A stretch of DNA of 64,000 bases, from positions 32,358-96,357 of the forward strand of contig JAKFDI010000056.1 of assembly GCA_036676235.1 (NCBI GenBank). The letters are read 5' to 3'. This document shows, piece after piece, positions 1-11,551 of this stretch. Below the pieces are notes generated by a model, which saw nothing but the letters and a program-made list of their open reading frames with translations, was not told the DNA's origin and did not search any database. Source of the DNA: JAKFDI01 sp036676235. GTDB taxonomy: Bacteria; Pseudomonadota; Gammaproteobacteria; Burkholderiales; Burkholderiaceae_C. Numbering within the stretch: the first letter of the stretch is position 1; every line of letters begins with the position of its first letter. The position numbers were made by a program, and so were the translations under genes.

Positions 1-579
1 CTCAACGACGTGGTGCGCGCCGGCAAGGCGCGCTACATCGGCGCGAGCTCGATGTGGGCCTGGCAGTTCGCGCGGGCGCAGCAGGTGGCGAAGGAGAACG
101 GCTGGGCGCGCTTCGTCACCATGCAGAACCACTACAACCTCGTGTACCGCGAAGAAGAGCGCGAGATGATCCCGCTGTGCCGCGACACCGGCGTGGCGCT
201 CATCCCGTGGAGCCCGCTGGCGCGCGGCTTTCTCGCCGGCAACCGGAAGGCCGACGACGTGAAGGCCGGTGCCACCTCACGCGCGCAGACCGACGACATT
301 GCGCAGCGGCTGTACTACCGCCAGAGCGATTTCGACACGGTCGACCGCCTGACGAAGATCGCCGCCGACAAGGGCGTGAGCAACGCGACGCTCGCTTATG
401 CCTGGCTGCTGCACAAGGGCGTCGCGGCGCCCATCGTCGGCTGCAGCAAGCCGCAGCAGATCGAGCAGGCGGTGGCGGCGGTGGAGCTGTCGCTCTCGGC
501 CGAGGAGATCAAGCAGCTGGATGCGGGGTACGAGCCGCATCCAGTGCTGGGCACGGCTGACAGCCTGCGCCGCTCGCCA

Positions 580-669
580 CCGTTCGCGCTGAGCCTGTCG
601 AAGCGCCCGGCGCGCCCCCAAGGCTTCGGCAAGCTCAGCCAAGTCCTTCGACAGGCTCAGGACGAACGG
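580..669. repeat. REP-like palindromic element, copy 1
   Basis: Two long arms face each other: CTGAGCCTGTCGAAG at 589-603 and its exact complement CTTCGACAGGCTCAG at 646-660. The match extends imperfectly outward into CCGTTCG / CGAACGG. A shorter related half-unit lies between them (GGCTTCGGCAAGCTCAGCC). The same modules recur at 17360-17457. Such short palindromes are common between genes in Comamonadaceae-type genomes. Here the element sits between convergent genes and could also act as a bidirectional hairpin. It has no coding role of its own, yet the reductase frame passes through it. Confidence 0.8.
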
Positions 670-697
670 AGCAGAGGCGGGCGCAAACCCCGCAACG

Positions 698-3640
<2,943 letters not shown>

Positions 3641-3678
3641 GGCGTGGCGGGTTCGCTGGGGCAGGTAAGGGGTGCGGG

Positions 3679-4053
3679 TCAGGCGTTCTTCACGAGTTCG
3701 TCGTAGGCGGGTCCGTCCATCAGTTCGTCGAACTCGGCCATGTCGGCCACGCGCACCTTGAAGAACCAGCCGTTGCCCAGCGGGTCGGAGTTGGCGAGCG
3801 AGGGATCGGCGCGCAGCGCCTCGTTCACCTCGACGACCTCGCCGCCCACCGGCATGTAGAGGTCGGCCGCGGCCTTGACGGACTCGACGACGCCGGCCAC
3901 CTCGCCCTTCTTGAAGCTCTTGCCGACTTCGGGCAGCTCGACGAACACCACGTCGCCGAGGGCGTCCTGCGCATGCAGCGTGATGCCGACGGCGGCGGAC
4001 TCGTGGTCCTCGATGTTGATCCACTCATGGTCGGTGCTGTACTTGGTCGTCAT
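3679..4053 (-). CDS. gcvH: Glycine cleavage system H protein (lipoyl carrier)
   Basis: The 124-residue carrier moves the aminomethyl and dihydrolipoyl groups between the P, T and L proteins. The lipoylated residue is Lys60, in the motif VVESVKAAADLYMPV. The N-terminal STDHEWI block and the C-terminal GNGWFFKV block are typical. The start is the ATG at 4053, supported by an AGGAGAG ribosome site seven bases upstream. The frame is open far upstream, but that stretch is the wrong-frame shadow of gcvT. It lies between gcvT (86-base gap) and gcvP (38-base gap) on the same strand. No lipoate protein ligase or L protein (lpd) gene is in the window. Confidence 0.97.
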   Translation of the reverse strand: MTTKYSTDHEWINIEDHESAAVGITLHAQDALGDVVFVELPEVGKSFKKGEVAGVVESVKAAADLYMPVGGEVVEVNEALRADPSLANSDPLGNGWFFKVRVADMAEFDELMDGPAYDELVKNA

Positions 4054-4139
4054 GGGACTCTCCTGGGTGCTGGGGTTTTGGCCGCGTCGGACATCCGCGC
4101 GGCGGTGGAAGGAACGGAAAAGGAAGGTAGGCGCGGGGC

Positions 4140-5267
4140 TCAGCCGCGGAAGTAGCGATGCGGCGTGAACGGCATCGGGCACACGCGCATCGGCTGGCCC
4201 TTGCCGCGCACGTCGGCCTGCACCTCGTGGTGCACGATCGCGTGGTTGCTCGCGAGATAGGCCATGGCGATCGGGTGGCCCAGGCTCGGCGCCAGCGTGC
4301 CGCTGGTCACGTGGCCGAGCTTGCGTCCGAGCGAATCCGTGATGAGCGCGCCCTCGCGCACCGGCACGCGCTCTAGCCCGACGAGGCCCACGCGCTTGCG
4401 CACCGTGCCGCTGGACAGCTGTGCATCGATCACCGCCGCGCCGGGGTAGCCGCCATGGCGCGCGCCGCCCGCGCGGCGCACCTTCTGGATCGCCCAGGTG
4501 AGGCCGGCCTCGACGGGCGAGGTGCCGGCGTCGATGTCGTGGCCGTACAGGCACAGGCCGGCTTCCAGGCGCAGCGTGTCGCGCGCCCCGAGCCCCGCGG
4601 GCTTTACCTCCGGCTGCTGCAGCAGCGCGCGGGCCAGGGCCTCGGCGCCCTCGGCCGGCACCGAGATCTCGAAGCCGTCTTCGCCGGTGTAGCCCGAGCG
4701 GGTGACGAAGCACTCGGCACCGGCCAGCGTGAACTGAGCGCCGGTCATGAAGGTGAGGCCCGTCACGCCGGCGTCCAGGCGTGCCAGCACCGCGGCGGCC
4801 TTCGGCCCCTGCAGCGCGAGCAGCGCGCGATCGGGCAGCGGCACGATGCGGCAGCGGTGGCCGATGTGCGTCATGAGGTGGCGCATGTCGGCCTGCTTGC
4901 ACGCAGCATTGACGACCACGAACAGGTCGTTCTCGCGCCGCGTGATCATCAGGTCGTCGAGGATGCCGCCGCTGGCGTTGGTGAAGAAGCCGTAGCGCTG
5001 GCGGCCCACGCCGAGGTTGAGCACGTCCACCGGCACCAGCGTCTCGAGCGCGCGCGCCGCCTCGGCGACGTCGTCAGCGACGAGGCGCAGCTGGCCCATG
5101 TGCGAGACGTCGAACAAGGCCGCATCGCTGCGGCAGTGGCGGTGTTCGGCAAGGATGCCCTCGGGGTAGCTCACCGGCATGTCGTAGCCGGCGAAGGGCG
5201 TCATCTTGGCGCCGAGTTCGAGATGCAGCGCGTGCAGCGGCGTATGCAGCAGGTCGTTTGCGGACAT
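4140..5267 (-). CDS. gcvT: Glycine cleavage system aminomethyltransferase, T protein
   Basis: The 375-residue T protein transfers the methylene group from aminomethyl-GcvH to tetrahydrofolate and releases ammonia. Recognisable blocks are TPFAGYDMPVSYPEG near the N-terminus, DVSHMGQ, the folate-site region SGYTGEDGFEISVP, and the C-terminal FTPHRYFRG. The start at 5267 (MSANDLLHTPLH) is preferred because GGAGAGAC lies just upstream. An in-frame ATG twelve codons earlier lacks such a site. It is first in the operon, and the tandem glycine riboswitch ends about 50 bases before its start. Confidence 0.97.
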   Translation of the reverse strand: MSANDLLHTPLHALHLELGAKMTPFAGYDMPVSYPEGILAEHRHCRSDAALFDVSHMGQLRLVADDVAEAARALETLVPVDVLNLGVGRQRYGFFTNASGGILDDLMITRRENDLFVVVNAACKQADMRHLMTHIGHRCRIVPLPDRALLALQGPKAAAVLARLDAGVTGLTFMTGAQFTLAGAECFVTRSGYTGEDGFEISVPAEGAEALARALLQQPEVKPAGLGARDTLRLEAGLCLYGHDIDAGTSPVEAGLTWAIQKVRRAGGARHGGYPGAAVIDAQLSSGTVRKRVGLVGLERVPVREGALITDSLGRKLGHVTSGTLAPSLGHPIAMAYLASNHAIVHHEVQADVRGKGQPMRVCPMPFTPHRYFRG

Positions 5268-5317
5268 GGTTGTCTCTCCGAGGGCATTCCAGGTCCGATG
5301 CATGGTGGCGCATCGGC

Positions 5318-5530
5318 AATGCCCCCTCTGTCCGCTTTACCTGAGAGATTGACGGTCCGCCGTGGCGAGCCGCTTGCCCCTTCGGTGGACCCGCTCGATG
5401 ACGGGCCTCTCTCCAGCGAGGAACGCCTTTTTCAAGGCGCTTGCCAGTCCTTTTGCCTGAGCGTTCCGCACGCCGGTTTCCGTCGTGCTGCGCCTTCGGC
5501 GGCCTCCGCGAAAGAGGCTCTCTCCTGACC
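5318..5530 (-). promoter_or_regulatory. Tandem glycine riboswitch in the gcvTHP leader
   Basis: Read on the minus strand, the leader holds two glycine aptamers in series. The first opens with GGTCAGGAGAGAGCC and closes with GCTCAGGCAAAAGGAC, the characteristic 3' strand of this RNA. After a short linker the second opens with GCTGGAGAGAGGCCC and closes with AATCTCTCAGGTAAAG. The duplicated GGAGAGAG / CTCAGG-AAAG signature is diagnostic of the family. In other bacteria glycine binding turns the gcv operon on. No separate terminator hairpin is obvious between the second aptamer and the gcvT start, so control at ribosome access is possible. Confidence 0.93.
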
Positions 5531-5536
5531 GGCGGC

Positions 5537-5542
5537 AGTGTA
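5537..5542 (-). promoter_or_regulatory. Candidate -10 box for the gcv operon
   Basis: TACACT on the minus strand sits about 10 bases before the first riboswitch helix, where a start site for the leader would be expected. No good -35 hexamer is seen at the right distance, so this is a position-based guess. Confidence 0.35.
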
Positions 5543-5698
5543 GCAGCGGGCGTCGTGTCGCCGTGCCGGCCCGCGCGCGCCGACGCCTCGCGCACTACGT
5601 CACACGAGGCGCTGGACGCGCGTGCTGCACCCGGCGCCTTCGGGTGCGTCTTCGCGTTCAATACCGGCCAACGACCACATCGGGCGCGAAAGCCACGG

Positions 5699-7609
5699 AT
5701 GACCGACCACGAGTTCCGGCGCCTCGTCGCCGCCCACGAGCACACCTGCCGCATCGAACCGGAGCGCTTTGCCGTGCGCACGGTGCTGATGGCCGCCTTC
5801 GGCTATGCCGCCATCGTCACGGCGCTCGTGGTGTGTGCGCTGGTGCTGCTGTGGGTGGGCGCGCGGCTGCTGGACGGCCAGGTGAGCTATGTGTGGGTGA
5901 TGGTCGCGATCGGCTGTGCGTCGCTGCTGTGGTCGCTGTCGCGCGCGCTGTGGTCGCGCCAGCGCCCGCCCGAGGGCTTGCGCATCCGCCGCGCCGATGC
6001 GCCCGAACTCTTCAAGCTGATCGAGAAGGTACGCAAGCGCTGCGGCGCGCCGCGGCCCGACGTGGTGCTGATCGACGGCGAGCTGAACGCGGCCATCGTG
6101 CAGCAGCCGCGGCTCGGGTTGCTGGGCTGGCACCGCAACTACCTCATCCTCGGCCTGCCGCTGCTCATGGGGCTGGACGTGAAGCAGGTGGCCGCCGTCA
6201 TCGGCCACGAGTTCGGCCATCTGCGCGGCGCGCACGGCAAGCTCGGCGCCTGGGTCTACCGCACGCGGCTGAGCTGGTGGAAGCTGGCCGAGGCGCGCGC
6301 GCGTTCACGCGTGGAGGCGTCGGTCGCGGATGCGGGCCTGGCGCTCTTCTTTCGCCACTTCTTTCCGCGCTTCAACGCACGCGCCTTCGTGCTCTCGCGC
6401 CAGCAGGAGTACGAGGCCGACCGCACGGCGCACAAGGTGGTCGGCACGCGGCCGGGCGCTTCGGGGCTGATCAGCCTCGCGCTGCAATCGCGCTGGCTCG
6501 ACGAGGTGTTCTGGCCGGGCATCTTCCGCGCCGCGGGCGAGGTCGCCATGCCCACCGGTACGCCCTACCGCGTGCTGCAGGAGGCGCTGCCGCGCGCCGT
6601 TGCGCGGCCTGAGGCGGGGCAGTGGCTGCGCGAGGCGCTCAAGCGCCTGCCGGAGCCCAGCGACACCCATCCGTCGCTGCGCGACCGGCTGGAGTTCGCC
6701 CAGGTGGCGCCGTCGCTGCCGAAGCCCATCGCCGAGAGCGCCGCCGCCACCTTGCTGCCGCGCACGCTCGACCGCTGGATCGAGCGCATGGACCTGCGCT
6801 GGCAGAAGGAGGCGGCGCCGGCCTGGGCCGAGCGCCACCGGCGGCACCAGGCGCAGCGTGCGCTGGTCGACGAGCTCGCGCAGGAGCGCGCGCAGAAGCC
6901 GCTGAACGTCTGGGACCACCTGGCCTGGGCGCACGCCGCCCGCGAGGTCGAAGGGGACGCGGCCGCCTGCGAGGTGCTGCGCGCCTTGCTGGTCGACCAC
7001 CCGCAGCAGCCCGAGGCACGCTTCGAACTCGGCATGCTGCTGATCGAATCGCCCTCGGCCGGCGCGGCAGCCGAAGGCGCCGAACGCCTGCGTACGCTCG
7101 CCGACGAATGCGCGCACCACCTCGCCGTGCCGGCCGCAGAGCGCTATGAGCAATGGGTGGAGCGCGGCGACGACCGTGGTCCGCTGAAGGCCTGGCGCGA
7201 GCGGCTCGCCAAGATCGCACTGCAGCACGAGACGGCGTCGCAGGCGCTCGAGGATTTCGACGGCGCGCAGCACTTCACTGCCAGCGATCTGGGGCCGCGC
7301 GGCCTGCGCCCGGTGCTGGACGTGCTGCGCCGCGAGCCCGCGGTCGGCCGCGCCTTCCTGGTGGAGAAGACGGTGCAGGCGGCCGCCGGCTGGCGTTTCG
7401 GGCTGGTGGTGGTCGAGCGCGCCCGCGGCCACGGCGGCTCGAAGGCATCGCACCTGTGGAGCGAGCTGCGCGAGCGCATCGACCTACCGTTCCCCTTCAT
7501 GGTGATCGACCTGGCGCACGACTTCTGGAAGGACGACGCGCGCCGGCAGGTGGTGCGGCAGATCACCGAGACGCCGGGGGCGTGCATCTATTCGGGGCGG
7601 CGGCTGTAG
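5699..7609 (+). CDS. M48-family membrane-associated zinc metalloprotease
   Basis: The protein has about 636 residues. After a short cytoplasmic start there are two hydrophobic segments, roughly residues 33-53 and 61-80. The peptidase domain carries the zinc motif HEFGH at 170-174, with flanking sequence VIGHEFGHLRGAH. The third zinc ligand is expected in the QQEYEADRTAH block (Glu237, Asp241). This is the M48 (HtpX/Ste24) arrangement. The C-terminal 300 residues look helical and contain no second recognisable active site. The start MTDHEFRR is the first ATG that gives a sensible N-terminus. The frame is open upstream into the riboswitch region and there is no strong ribosome site. It is divergent from gcvT. 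The substrate is unknown. Confidence 0.8.
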   Translation: MTDHEFRRLVAAHEHTCRIEPERFAVRTVLMAAFGYAAIVTALVVCALVLLWVGARLLDGQVSYVWVMVAIGCASLLWSLSRALWSRQRPPEGLRIRRADAPELFKLIEKVRKRCGAPRPDVVLIDGELNAAIVQQPRLGLLGWHRNYLILGLPLLMGLDVKQVAAVIGHEFGHLRGAHGKLGAWVYRTRLSWWKLAEARARSRVEASVADAGLALFFRHFFPRFNARAFVLSRQQEYEADRTAHKVVGTRPGASGLISLALQSRWLDEVFWPGIFRAAGEVAMPTGTPYRVLQEALPRAVARPEAGQWLREALKRLPEPSDTHPSLRDRLEFAQVAPSLPKPIAESAAATLLPRTLDRWIERMDLRWQKEAAPAWAERHRRHQAQRALVDELAQERAQKPLNVWDHLAWAHAAREVEGDAAACEVLRALLVDHPQQPEARFELGMLLIESPSAGAAAEGAERLRTLADECAHHLAVPAAERYEQWVERGDDRGPLKAWRERLAKIALQHETASQALEDFDGAQHFTASDLGPRGLRPVLDVLRREPAVGRAFLVEKTVQAAAGWRFGLVVVERARGHGGSKASHLWSELRERIDLPFPFMVIDLAHDFWKDDARRQVVRQITETPGACIYSGRRL

Positions 7610-7646
7610 CGGCGCACACTTGCCTCAACACGGTCAGGAGCCCGCC

Positions 7647-8621
7647 ATGTTCACTTTCCCTTCCTCGCGAGCCTGGCTCGTGGGCGTCGCGCTTGCCTCG
7701 GGTGCATGGGCGGCTGCCGCCTTCGATCTGCAGGGGCACCGCGGCGCGCGCGGGCTTGCGCCGGAGAACACGCTGGCGGGGTTCCGGCAGGCGCTGGTGG
7801 TGGGTGTCAGCACGCTGGAACTGGACGTGCACGTGACGGCCGACGGGCACCTGGTGGTGCACCACGATCCCGCCTTCAATACCGACATCGCGCGAGACGA
7901 AAGCGGCCAGTGGCTCACAGGACCACAGCCGCCGCTCAAGACGCTGACGCTCGCCCAGGTGCAGGCGGTCGATGTCGGCCGCGTGCGCCCCGGCAGCAAG
8001 ACAGCCCGGAACTTCGCCTCTCAGCAGCCGGCCGACGGCGAGATCATTCCCACGCTCGATGCCGTGCTGGCGCTGTTGAACGCCGAGGCCGCGAAGAACG
8101 TGCGCGTCAACATCGAGATCAAGCTGGATCCGCGCAAGCCCGAACTGCATGCCGAGGCCTCGGCGCTGGTGGCCGCGGTGCACCAGGCCTTGAAGACGCA
8201 CGGGCTGTCCGGCCGCGCGATGGTGCAGAGCTTCAACTGGGAGCCGCTGAAGTTGTCGCAGCAACTGGCACCCGATGTGCCGACCGCTTACCTGACCATC
8301 CAGCAGCCGGATGCGAACACGCTGCACGGCACGCACTGGACGGCGGGCATGCAACTCGATGATCACGGCTCGGCACCGCGCATGGTCAAGGCCGCCGGCG
8401 GTCGGTACTGGACGCCGTTCCACAAGGATCTGTCGGCGGCGCTGGTGAGCGAAGCGAAGGCGTTGGGACTGCAGGTGATTCCGTGGACCGTCAACCATCC
8501 CCGCGACATGCAGCGCATGATCGACCTCGGCGTGGATGGCCTCATCACCGACTACCCGGATCGGGCCCGCGAGATGATGCGCGAGAACGCATTGCCGCTG
8601 CCGCAGCCGCTCGCGCCCTAA
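7647..8621 (+). CDS. Glycerophosphodiester phosphodiesterase, exported
   Basis: The 324-residue protein hydrolyses glycerophosphodiesters to an alcohol and glycerol-3-phosphate. It begins with a signal peptide (hydrophobic stretch LVGVALASGAWAAAA, cleavage probably just after), so it should act in the periplasm. The GDPD fold signature follows directly: GHRGARGLAPENT with the catalytic histidine near residue 31, the metal-binding ELDVHVTADGHLVVHHD strand pair, and near the C-terminus WTVNHPRDMQRMIDLGVDG. The ATG at 7647 has a good AGGAG site. An ATG nine codons upstream in the same frame has none. It follows the M48 gene by 37 bases on the same strand and may be cotranscribed. Confidence 0.93.
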   Translation: MFTFPSSRAWLVGVALASGAWAAAAFDLQGHRGARGLAPENTLAGFRQALVVGVSTLELDVHVTADGHLVVHHDPAFNTDIARDESGQWLTGPQPPLKTLTLAQVQAVDVGRVRPGSKTARNFASQQPADGEIIPTLDAVLALLNAEAAKNVRVNIEIKLDPRKPELHAEASALVAAVHQALKTHGLSGRAMVQSFNWEPLKLSQQLAPDVPTAYLTIQQPDANTLHGTHWTAGMQLDDHGSAPRMVKAAGGRYWTPFHKDLSAALVSEAKALGLQVIPWTVNHPRDMQRMIDLGVDGLITDYPDRAREMMRENALPLPQPLAP

Positions 8622-8624
8622 CGG

Positions 8625-10091
8625 TCAGTTCAGGGCGGCCCGGGCCTCCGGGTAGAGCCGCCGCAGCAGTTCCCCCGTCCACTGCGTCAGGCGCTCCTCG
8701 AGCGAGCGCGTGAACGCATTCATGCCGCCACTGCGCTTGGCCCACAGGTTCGCGCGCTGGGTGGCGGTTTCGTTCATCAGCGTGTTGACGAGCGCGGCCC
8801 AGAGCTGCGGGTTCTCGGACACCACCCAGTCGCCGCGGCCGCGGCCGTAGTGCGCGACGGCCAGGTAGCCCAGCAGCGACGAGCGCAGGAGGTCGTCGAG
8901 CACCGCATCGGTCCAGGCGACGGTGCGCGCATCGATGCCGCGAAGGGTGTTCACGCCGCGGGCCACGCCCAACGCGCCCAACGCGCCCAGGATGCTGCCG
9001 GCCAGCATGCCGCCGCCCAGCGTCAGGCCACCGGTGGCGATGTCGGCCTTCAGGCCCGTGAGCGCGCCGGTGACGATGCCGCCGAGGGCCGCGGCCTTGC
9101 CTTCGTCCAGCGGCTCGCGCACCGCGTAGTGCTCGGCCAGGCGTGCCAGCACTTCGTCGGCGGCGCTGCCGCCCAGGCCGTGCAGTTTGATGAGGCGGTC
9201 GGTCGAGCCGCGCACATTGGCCTGCAGGCGCGCGGCGAGTTGCGCCATCGCTTCATCGGTCGGCGTGCGCGTCGATTCGCGGCGCAGGCCGAGCGCCGCG
9301 CCGGCTTCCTTGATGCGGCCGGGCCAGCCGGCGTCGGGCACGGTTTCGCGGTCGGCCGCCGCCACGGCGAGACGCTCCGCCAGCACGCGCATGGCGCTGT
9401 GCCAGGTTTCGCGGGCACGCGTCTGCCACGCTTGCTGCAAGCGCGCGAAGGGGGGTTGGCGATCGGCGGGCAGGACCTGCGCCACCGCCTGCAGCAGCGT
9501 GCCTTCCTGCACCCAGCAGCGCGCGAAGGCGTCGAGCGCGATCACGTCGCGCACCGTGCGCGCCGCCTGCAGCCGCTCGCGCCAGCGCTGCAGTTCGGCC
9601 GCTTCGTCCGCGGCCGCGCGCGGCGGGCCGAGCTGGTTGAGCAGCACGATGACCGGCTTGCCGATCAGGTCGAGCACGCTGAACTCGGCATCGATGTAGC
9701 CGGCGTCGTCCGGTGACTCGGACGCATTGACGAGGTACAGCACCACGTCGGCCTGATCGAGGATGTTGCGCACCGCACGCTGGCTCGACCAGAAGGCGCG
9801 GTCGCGGAAGCGGTCCCAGACCTCGCTCATGAACCAGCCGAGCGGGTTGCCGGCCTGCGCGAGGCGCTTGGCGAGCCGCGTGCTGTCGCCGAAGCCCGGC
9901 GTGTCCCACAGTTCGAGGCGGTCGCCGTCGGGCGACTCGATCAGCGTGTCGCGCTCGGCCTCCATCGTCACGTGCGCCTCGTCGCGCACCTCGCCGATGT
10001 CGCGCTGCAGCAGCGTGCGGGCGAGCGTCGTCTTGCCGACGTTGGTATGCGAAACCAGGCTTAAGGCAACGGTGATCGGCGCTGCGGTCAT
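8625..10091 (-). CDS. GTPase with C-terminal DUF3482 domain
   Basis: A 488-residue P-loop GTPase. The G1 motif is SHTNVGKTT at residues 14-22, where the usual first glycine is serine. G3 is WDTPGFGD with Asp63-Gly66. The base-recognition segment reads VIVLLNQLG, so the NKxD lysine and aspartate are not conserved. The C-terminal half (DUF3482) has a glycine-rich hydrophobic stretch, ATGGLTLGGGMLAGSILGALG, that may touch a membrane. The start at 10091 overlaps the stop of the upstream gene by ATGA, which indicates translational coupling to the DUF2868 protein. The two families are paired in many Burkholderiales. Function is unknown. The 3' end converges on the phosphodiesterase gene with 3 bases between them. 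Confidence 0.85.
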   Translation of the reverse strand: MTAAPITVALSLVSHTNVGKTTLARTLLQRDIGEVRDEAHVTMEAERDTLIESPDGDRLELWDTPGFGDSTRLAKRLAQAGNPLGWFMSEVWDRFRDRAFWSSQRAVRNILDQADVVLYLVNASESPDDAGYIDAEFSVLDLIGKPVIVLLNQLGPPRAAADEAAELQRWRERLQAARTVRDVIALDAFARCWVQEGTLLQAVAQVLPADRQPPFARLQQAWQTRARETWHSAMRVLAERLAVAAADRETVPDAGWPGRIKEAGAALGLRRESTRTPTDEAMAQLAARLQANVRGSTDRLIKLHGLGGSAADEVLARLAEHYAVREPLDEGKAAALGGIVTGALTGLKADIATGGLTLGGGMLAGSILGALGALGVARGVNTLRGIDARTVAWTDAVLDDLLRSSLLGYLAVAHYGRGRGDWVVSENPQLWAALVNTLMNETATQRANLWAKRSGGMNAFTRSLEERLTQWTGELLRRLYPEARAALN

Positions 10092-11536
10092 GGTGCCGCG
10101 AGTGTGCCGGGCTCCGTGAAAGCGTGCATGAGGATCGCCTCGTTTTCTGCCTGCGGCAGCGCGAGGTCGGCGAACACCGCGGCGATGCCCATTTGGGCGA
10201 ACAGGTTGCGCCAGGCGTTGCGGCGCTCGGGAAGGCGCGGCGAATCGCCGAAGCGCTGGCGGAAGGCGGATTCGTCGACCAGCACCACCGGCGCGCGCTC
10301 GGCCGCTTCGGCCAGTGCCTCGACGAACCGGCCGTGGGTTTCGCGCTCGGGCGTGGCGGTCAGCGGGAACATCGCCACCACGACAGTGCGGCCGTGTCGC
10401 AAAGATCGCACTTCCGCCGCGCATCGGGCTTCGTCACCTTCGGTGCAGGATGCCGCCATCGTGATCGCGGCCGGTCGGCCGAGGTGGCGTTCGATCAAGA
10501 TTTCGAGGCCCTTCAGCGTCTCGCGCGGCGCTTGGTAGCTGAAGGGCTGCACCTGCATGACCAGCGGCTCGCCGGCCTGCTGCGGCAGCAGGCGGCGCAC
10601 GTAGGCGTCATCCAGCACCAGCGGAAAGTCTTTCGCGAGCGCATGCGCGAGCCATGCGGCGCGGGCGGCAAGGGCCAGGCGCGGCAGCACGACGGCCGCG
10701 ACCACCGTCAGCGCGTACATGTGGATCCAGCGCGCGGCGTTCTCGCCCGCGCCGTTGGCGAAGCGCAGCGCCTCGAGGCGCGTGGCGTTCGGCAGATCGA
10801 TGCCGAGCAGCTGCGCAGCCGGTCCGAGCACGATGCCGAGCACGCGCTGCACGGTTTCCGCGCTGAGGAAGGTGCTGTCCCAGCCGGCGCGGAAATCGAA
10901 GGCCAGGCCGCGCATGTAGAGCGATGCCAGCGCACCCGCGGCGAGTGCGGCGGCTGCGGCATGCAGCACCACGCTCGCCCGCCGCGAATACATGCGGCGG
11001 GCGTGCGTGACCCAGCTCGCGAAGAAGCGCCGCAGTGCGGGTGAGGTTTCACGCTGCGCACGCCGATGCGCCGCCGATTCCATCAGCCGCGCGATGAGCC
11101 GCTGCCCGGCACGCGGCGTCACGTCGTTGCGGCGCCGCAGCCGCATCACGCGGCCGATCACGAGGCTCGCGTAGACAGCAAGGTTCCACGCAATCAGCGC
11201 CAGCAGCGGCGGCGCCAGCAGGTTGATGCGCTGCGACGGACCGATCGCATCGCCGATCACGCCGACAACGAAAGCCAGGCCGACGATGAACCAGCCGACC
11301 CAGGCGTGAGCGGCGCTCGCGCTCAAGGCCCCGGCAGCCGCGGGCTCATGCTTGAGCAGCCGCTGCAGCGCGAGGCGCGCACGGCGCGGGACCAGGCGCT
11401 CGGGGCCGGCGTTCTCGCCGATCTCGCGCTGCGCATCGTGCGTGGCCCAGGTGGCATCCGTGGCGGTCCACGGGGCGGTGATCGGCTCCTCGAAGGCTCG
11501 CACCAACAGGACGGCGCGCGCGTCGCTTTCAGTCAT
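10088..11536 (-). CDS. DUF2868 family membrane protein, partner of the DUF3482 GTPase
   Basis: The 482-residue protein shows four hydrophobic segments: AWVGWFIVGLAFVVGVI near residue 76, LLAPPLLALIAWNLAVYASL near 107, ALAAGALASLYMRG near 198, and ALTVVAAVVLPRLALAA near 280. The last 180 residues are soluble and include a RHGRTVVVAMFPLTATPE strand. This is the DUF2868 pattern. Its stop codon overlaps the GTPase start, and its own start lies 15 bases after the ETF-QO stop, so all three minus-strand genes may form one transcript. By context it is probably the inner-membrane anchor or partner of the GTPase. No biochemical role is known to me. Confidence 0.8.
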   Translation of the reverse strand: MTESDARAVLLVRAFEEPITAPWTATDATWATHDAQREIGENAGPERLVPRRARLALQRLLKHEPAAAGALSASAAHAWVGWFIVGLAFVVGVIGDAIGPSQRINLLAPPLLALIAWNLAVYASLVIGRVMRLRRRNDVTPRAGQRLIARLMESAAHRRAQRETSPALRRFFASWVTHARRMYSRRASVVLHAAAAALAAGALASLYMRGLAFDFRAGWDSTFLSAETVQRVLGIVLGPAAQLLGIDLPNATRLEALRFANGAGENAARWIHMYALTVVAAVVLPRLALAARAAWLAHALAKDFPLVLDDAYVRRLLPQQAGEPLVMQVQPFSYQAPRETLKGLEILIERHLGRPAAITMAASCTEGDEARCAAEVRSLRHGRTVVVAMFPLTATPERETHGRFVEALAEAAERAPVVLVDESAFRQRFGDSPRLPERRNAWRNLFAQMGIAAVFADLALPQAENEAILMHAFTEPGTLAAP

Positions 11537-11551
11537 GCAGGGACCGACCCC

